A DNA stretch of 5,385 nt from positions 1 to 5,385 of the forward strand of contig JAUWKK010000213.1 in assembly GCA_030614245.1 (NCBI GenBank), given 5' to 3'. Origin of the DNA: Planctomycetota bacterium (GTDB lineage: Bacteria > Planctomycetota > PUPC01 > JABMSA01 > JAUWKK01). This document shows, one piece after another, positions 4,166 to 5,385 of the stretch (the stretch's first letter is position 1; every line of letters begins with the position of its first letter). The notes beneath the pieces are model-generated. The model was not told the DNA's origin. It did not search any database and was given only the letters and a program-made list of their open reading frames with translations. The position numbers were made by a program, and so were the translations under genes.

Positions 4166-5385
4166 ATGAATGCTGTGCTGCTGGTTGCTAGTTGCCTGAT
4201 GTCGGCGGCGGGCGGTTCGGTGTGGGAAGTGGCCGTGCCGGAGTTCGCCGTCTCGTCCAAATCCGCCGGGGAGGCTTGGCGCGGGTGCGCTGTAGCGGTT
4301 CTGGTGTCCGGAGCTCTCGATGTCGCTGCGCCGTACAGGAAAGTTCTCCATGCTGAATTGCTCGCCGGCGAGCGGCCGCGGGCGCGCTGGCGCGCCGCTC
4401 AGGCCGCCCGTATCGGCCGGCTCACCCTTGCGAAGGCCACCCTGCTGGGCCGCAGTTCATCGAAGGATGGCTCGCTGCTCGTAAGTTGCAGGTTGATAAG
4501 CACATGCGACGGCAAGGTGATCGAGCGGGGCGAGTTCGAGGCGCGGGACATCTTCGATGCCGCGAAAAAGACTGTCACCTGGATAGTCGAGCACGTTTCG
4601 GAAGCCCGTGCAGCGAAGCTGCCGACGGAGAATGCCGAAGCGCTGCGGCTGTATTGCCGCGCGATCTCGTGCAGGCGCAGCGAGCTCGACGCCAGATGGA
4701 GTCTTCTGCAGGCCGCCGTGGCGGCTGACGGCTCGTTTCCGCAGGCGCTCGATGAGCTTGCCCGGGCGCTTTCCCGGCGGGATGAGCATGCTAAGGCGAT
4801 TCTGGTCTCGAGCCGGCTGGGCCGTCTGCCGGGCTGGGCCGGGCGGGCGAATCTGCTCAAGGGGCGGATCAGCGAGAGGCGCGGGCAATTCGGACGCGCG
4901 CAGCAGTACTACGAGCAAGCCGGCGAAGACGAGCAGCAGCGCCCGATGGTGCTCTATCGGCTGGCATCTATGGCGGACAGGCGCGGCGAGACGGCGAAAG
5001 CCGAGGCGCTGTGCATCGAAGCACTGGCTGCCGACAGCCCGCCCCAGCGGGCAGGCGCGTGCGCCCCGGCCGCGAACCTCCTCGGAGTGATCGATTCCCG
5101 GCGCAACGCCAGCGGGAAGGCAATCGAATGGTATCGCCGGGCGATTGCCGCCGATCCGCTCTGGGACAAGCCGCACGATAACCTCGCGGTCATGCTCGAC
5201 GATCAGGGCGACATCCGCGAGGCTGCCGCCGAGCTTCGCAAGGCTATCGAGTTGAACCCCGACAACGTCCGCTGCCTGCGCAGGCTCGCGATCATTCTCG
5301 CGGGCGGCTGGCACTACGACGCGGCCATAAAGTACGCGAAGCGGGCCGTGGAACTGGACCCCAAGAGCGCGGATACCGTCCAGAC
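4166..5385 (+). CDS. TolB/FlgO-like N-domain plus TPR repeat protein (3' partial)
   Basis: The frame is open from ATG 4166 through the right edge (406 codons plus 2 bases), so the C-terminus is missing. Residues 1-~17 (MNAVLLVASCLMSAAGG) are hydrophobic and could be a short export signal; VASC at 7-10 looks like a lipobox but there is no basic N-region. Residues ~20-145 match the pattern of the TolB N-terminal/FlgO-like fold found before TPRs in adenylate cyclase-like and envelope proteins: VAVPEFAVSS strand, GRLTLAKATLLG, SLLVSCRLISTCDGKVIERG. Then AEALRLYCRAI (~158) and about six TPR units to the end, the last ones very clear (WDKPHDNLAVMLDDQGDIRE from 333; AAIKYAKRAVELDP). Role inferred: envelope or scaffold protein binding partners; no catalytic residues are seen. 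An in-frame TTG at 4148 would add MRIGEA and a basic residue, but has no ribosome site. ATG 4199 is a signal-less alternative. Confidence 0.85.
   Translation, partial: MNAVLLVASCLMSAAGGSVWEVAVPEFAVSSKSAGEAWRGCAVAVLVSGALDVAAPYRKVLHAELLAGERPRARWRAAQAARIGRLTLAKATLLGRSSSKDGSLLVSCRLISTCDGKVIERGEFEARDIFDAAKKTVTWIVEHVSEARAAKLPTENAEALRLYCRAISCRRSELDARWSLLQAAVAADGSFPQALDELARALSRRDEHAKAILVSSRLGRLPGWAGRANLLKGRISERRGQFGRAQQYYEQAGEDEQQRPMVLYRLASMADRRGETAKAEALCIEALAADSPPQRAGACAPAANLLGVIDSRRNASGKAIEWYRRAIAADPLWDKPHDNLAVMLDDQGDIREAAAELRKAIELNPDNVRCLRRLAIILAGGWHYDAAIKYAKRAVELDPKSADTVQ

Noticed and set aside
4457..5314. 285-codon open frame on the minus strand
   Set aside because: It is antisense to the TPR array; the plus-strand frame has periodic TPR residues while this one has no motif.

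Overview
The window looks like chromosomal DNA from a GC-rich member of the Planctomycetes or a related PVC-type lineage. The evidence is a DUF1080 (3-keto-disaccharide hydrolase family) secreted protein, a short sigma-70 factor that begins directly at a 'VKEPALETYL' region 1.2, TPR-rich composite proteins, and an intergenic region full of short repeat families. This placement is an inference; no 16S or other marker gene is present. No phage, transposase or CRISPR genes are seen.

Layout: (1) Bases 1-1564 (+) hold the 3' part of a TPR / degenerate methyltransferase-like / family 2 glycosyltransferase protein, cut by the left edge. (2) Convergent to it, bases 2446-1634 (-) encode a complete-looking 270-residue sigma-70 factor. 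It has a good promoter and a strong Shine-Dalgarno site, but no ATG, GTG or TTG where the homologous N-terminus begins. The best start is ATC at 2446. (3) Bases 2447-2656 hold its promoter plus several small hairpins. (4) Bases 3391-2657 (-) encode an exported DUF1080 protein with its own promoter. (5) Bases 3392-4165 are non-coding and contain degenerate ACGCAGAG/ATCTG repeats, two inverted arrays of 7-bp tandem repeats, and a REP-like twin hairpin. (6) From 4166 (+) to the right edge runs a TolB/FlgO-like plus TPR protein whose start lies almost on its own predicted transcription start.

The genes do not form an operon: strands alternate (+, -, -, +), and each of the three genes whose 5' end is visible has its own promoter candidate. 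The glycosyltransferase would act in surface glycan synthesis, DUF1080 in periplasmic or extracellular sugar breakdown, and the TolB/TPR protein probably in the envelope. The sigma factor could in principle control any of them, but nothing in the sequence links it to a specific target. No complete novel multi-gene system is evident. The points most worth a second look are the ATC-initiated sigma factor, the stacked intergenic repeat families, and the degenerate methyltransferase-like module inside the glycosyltransferase.
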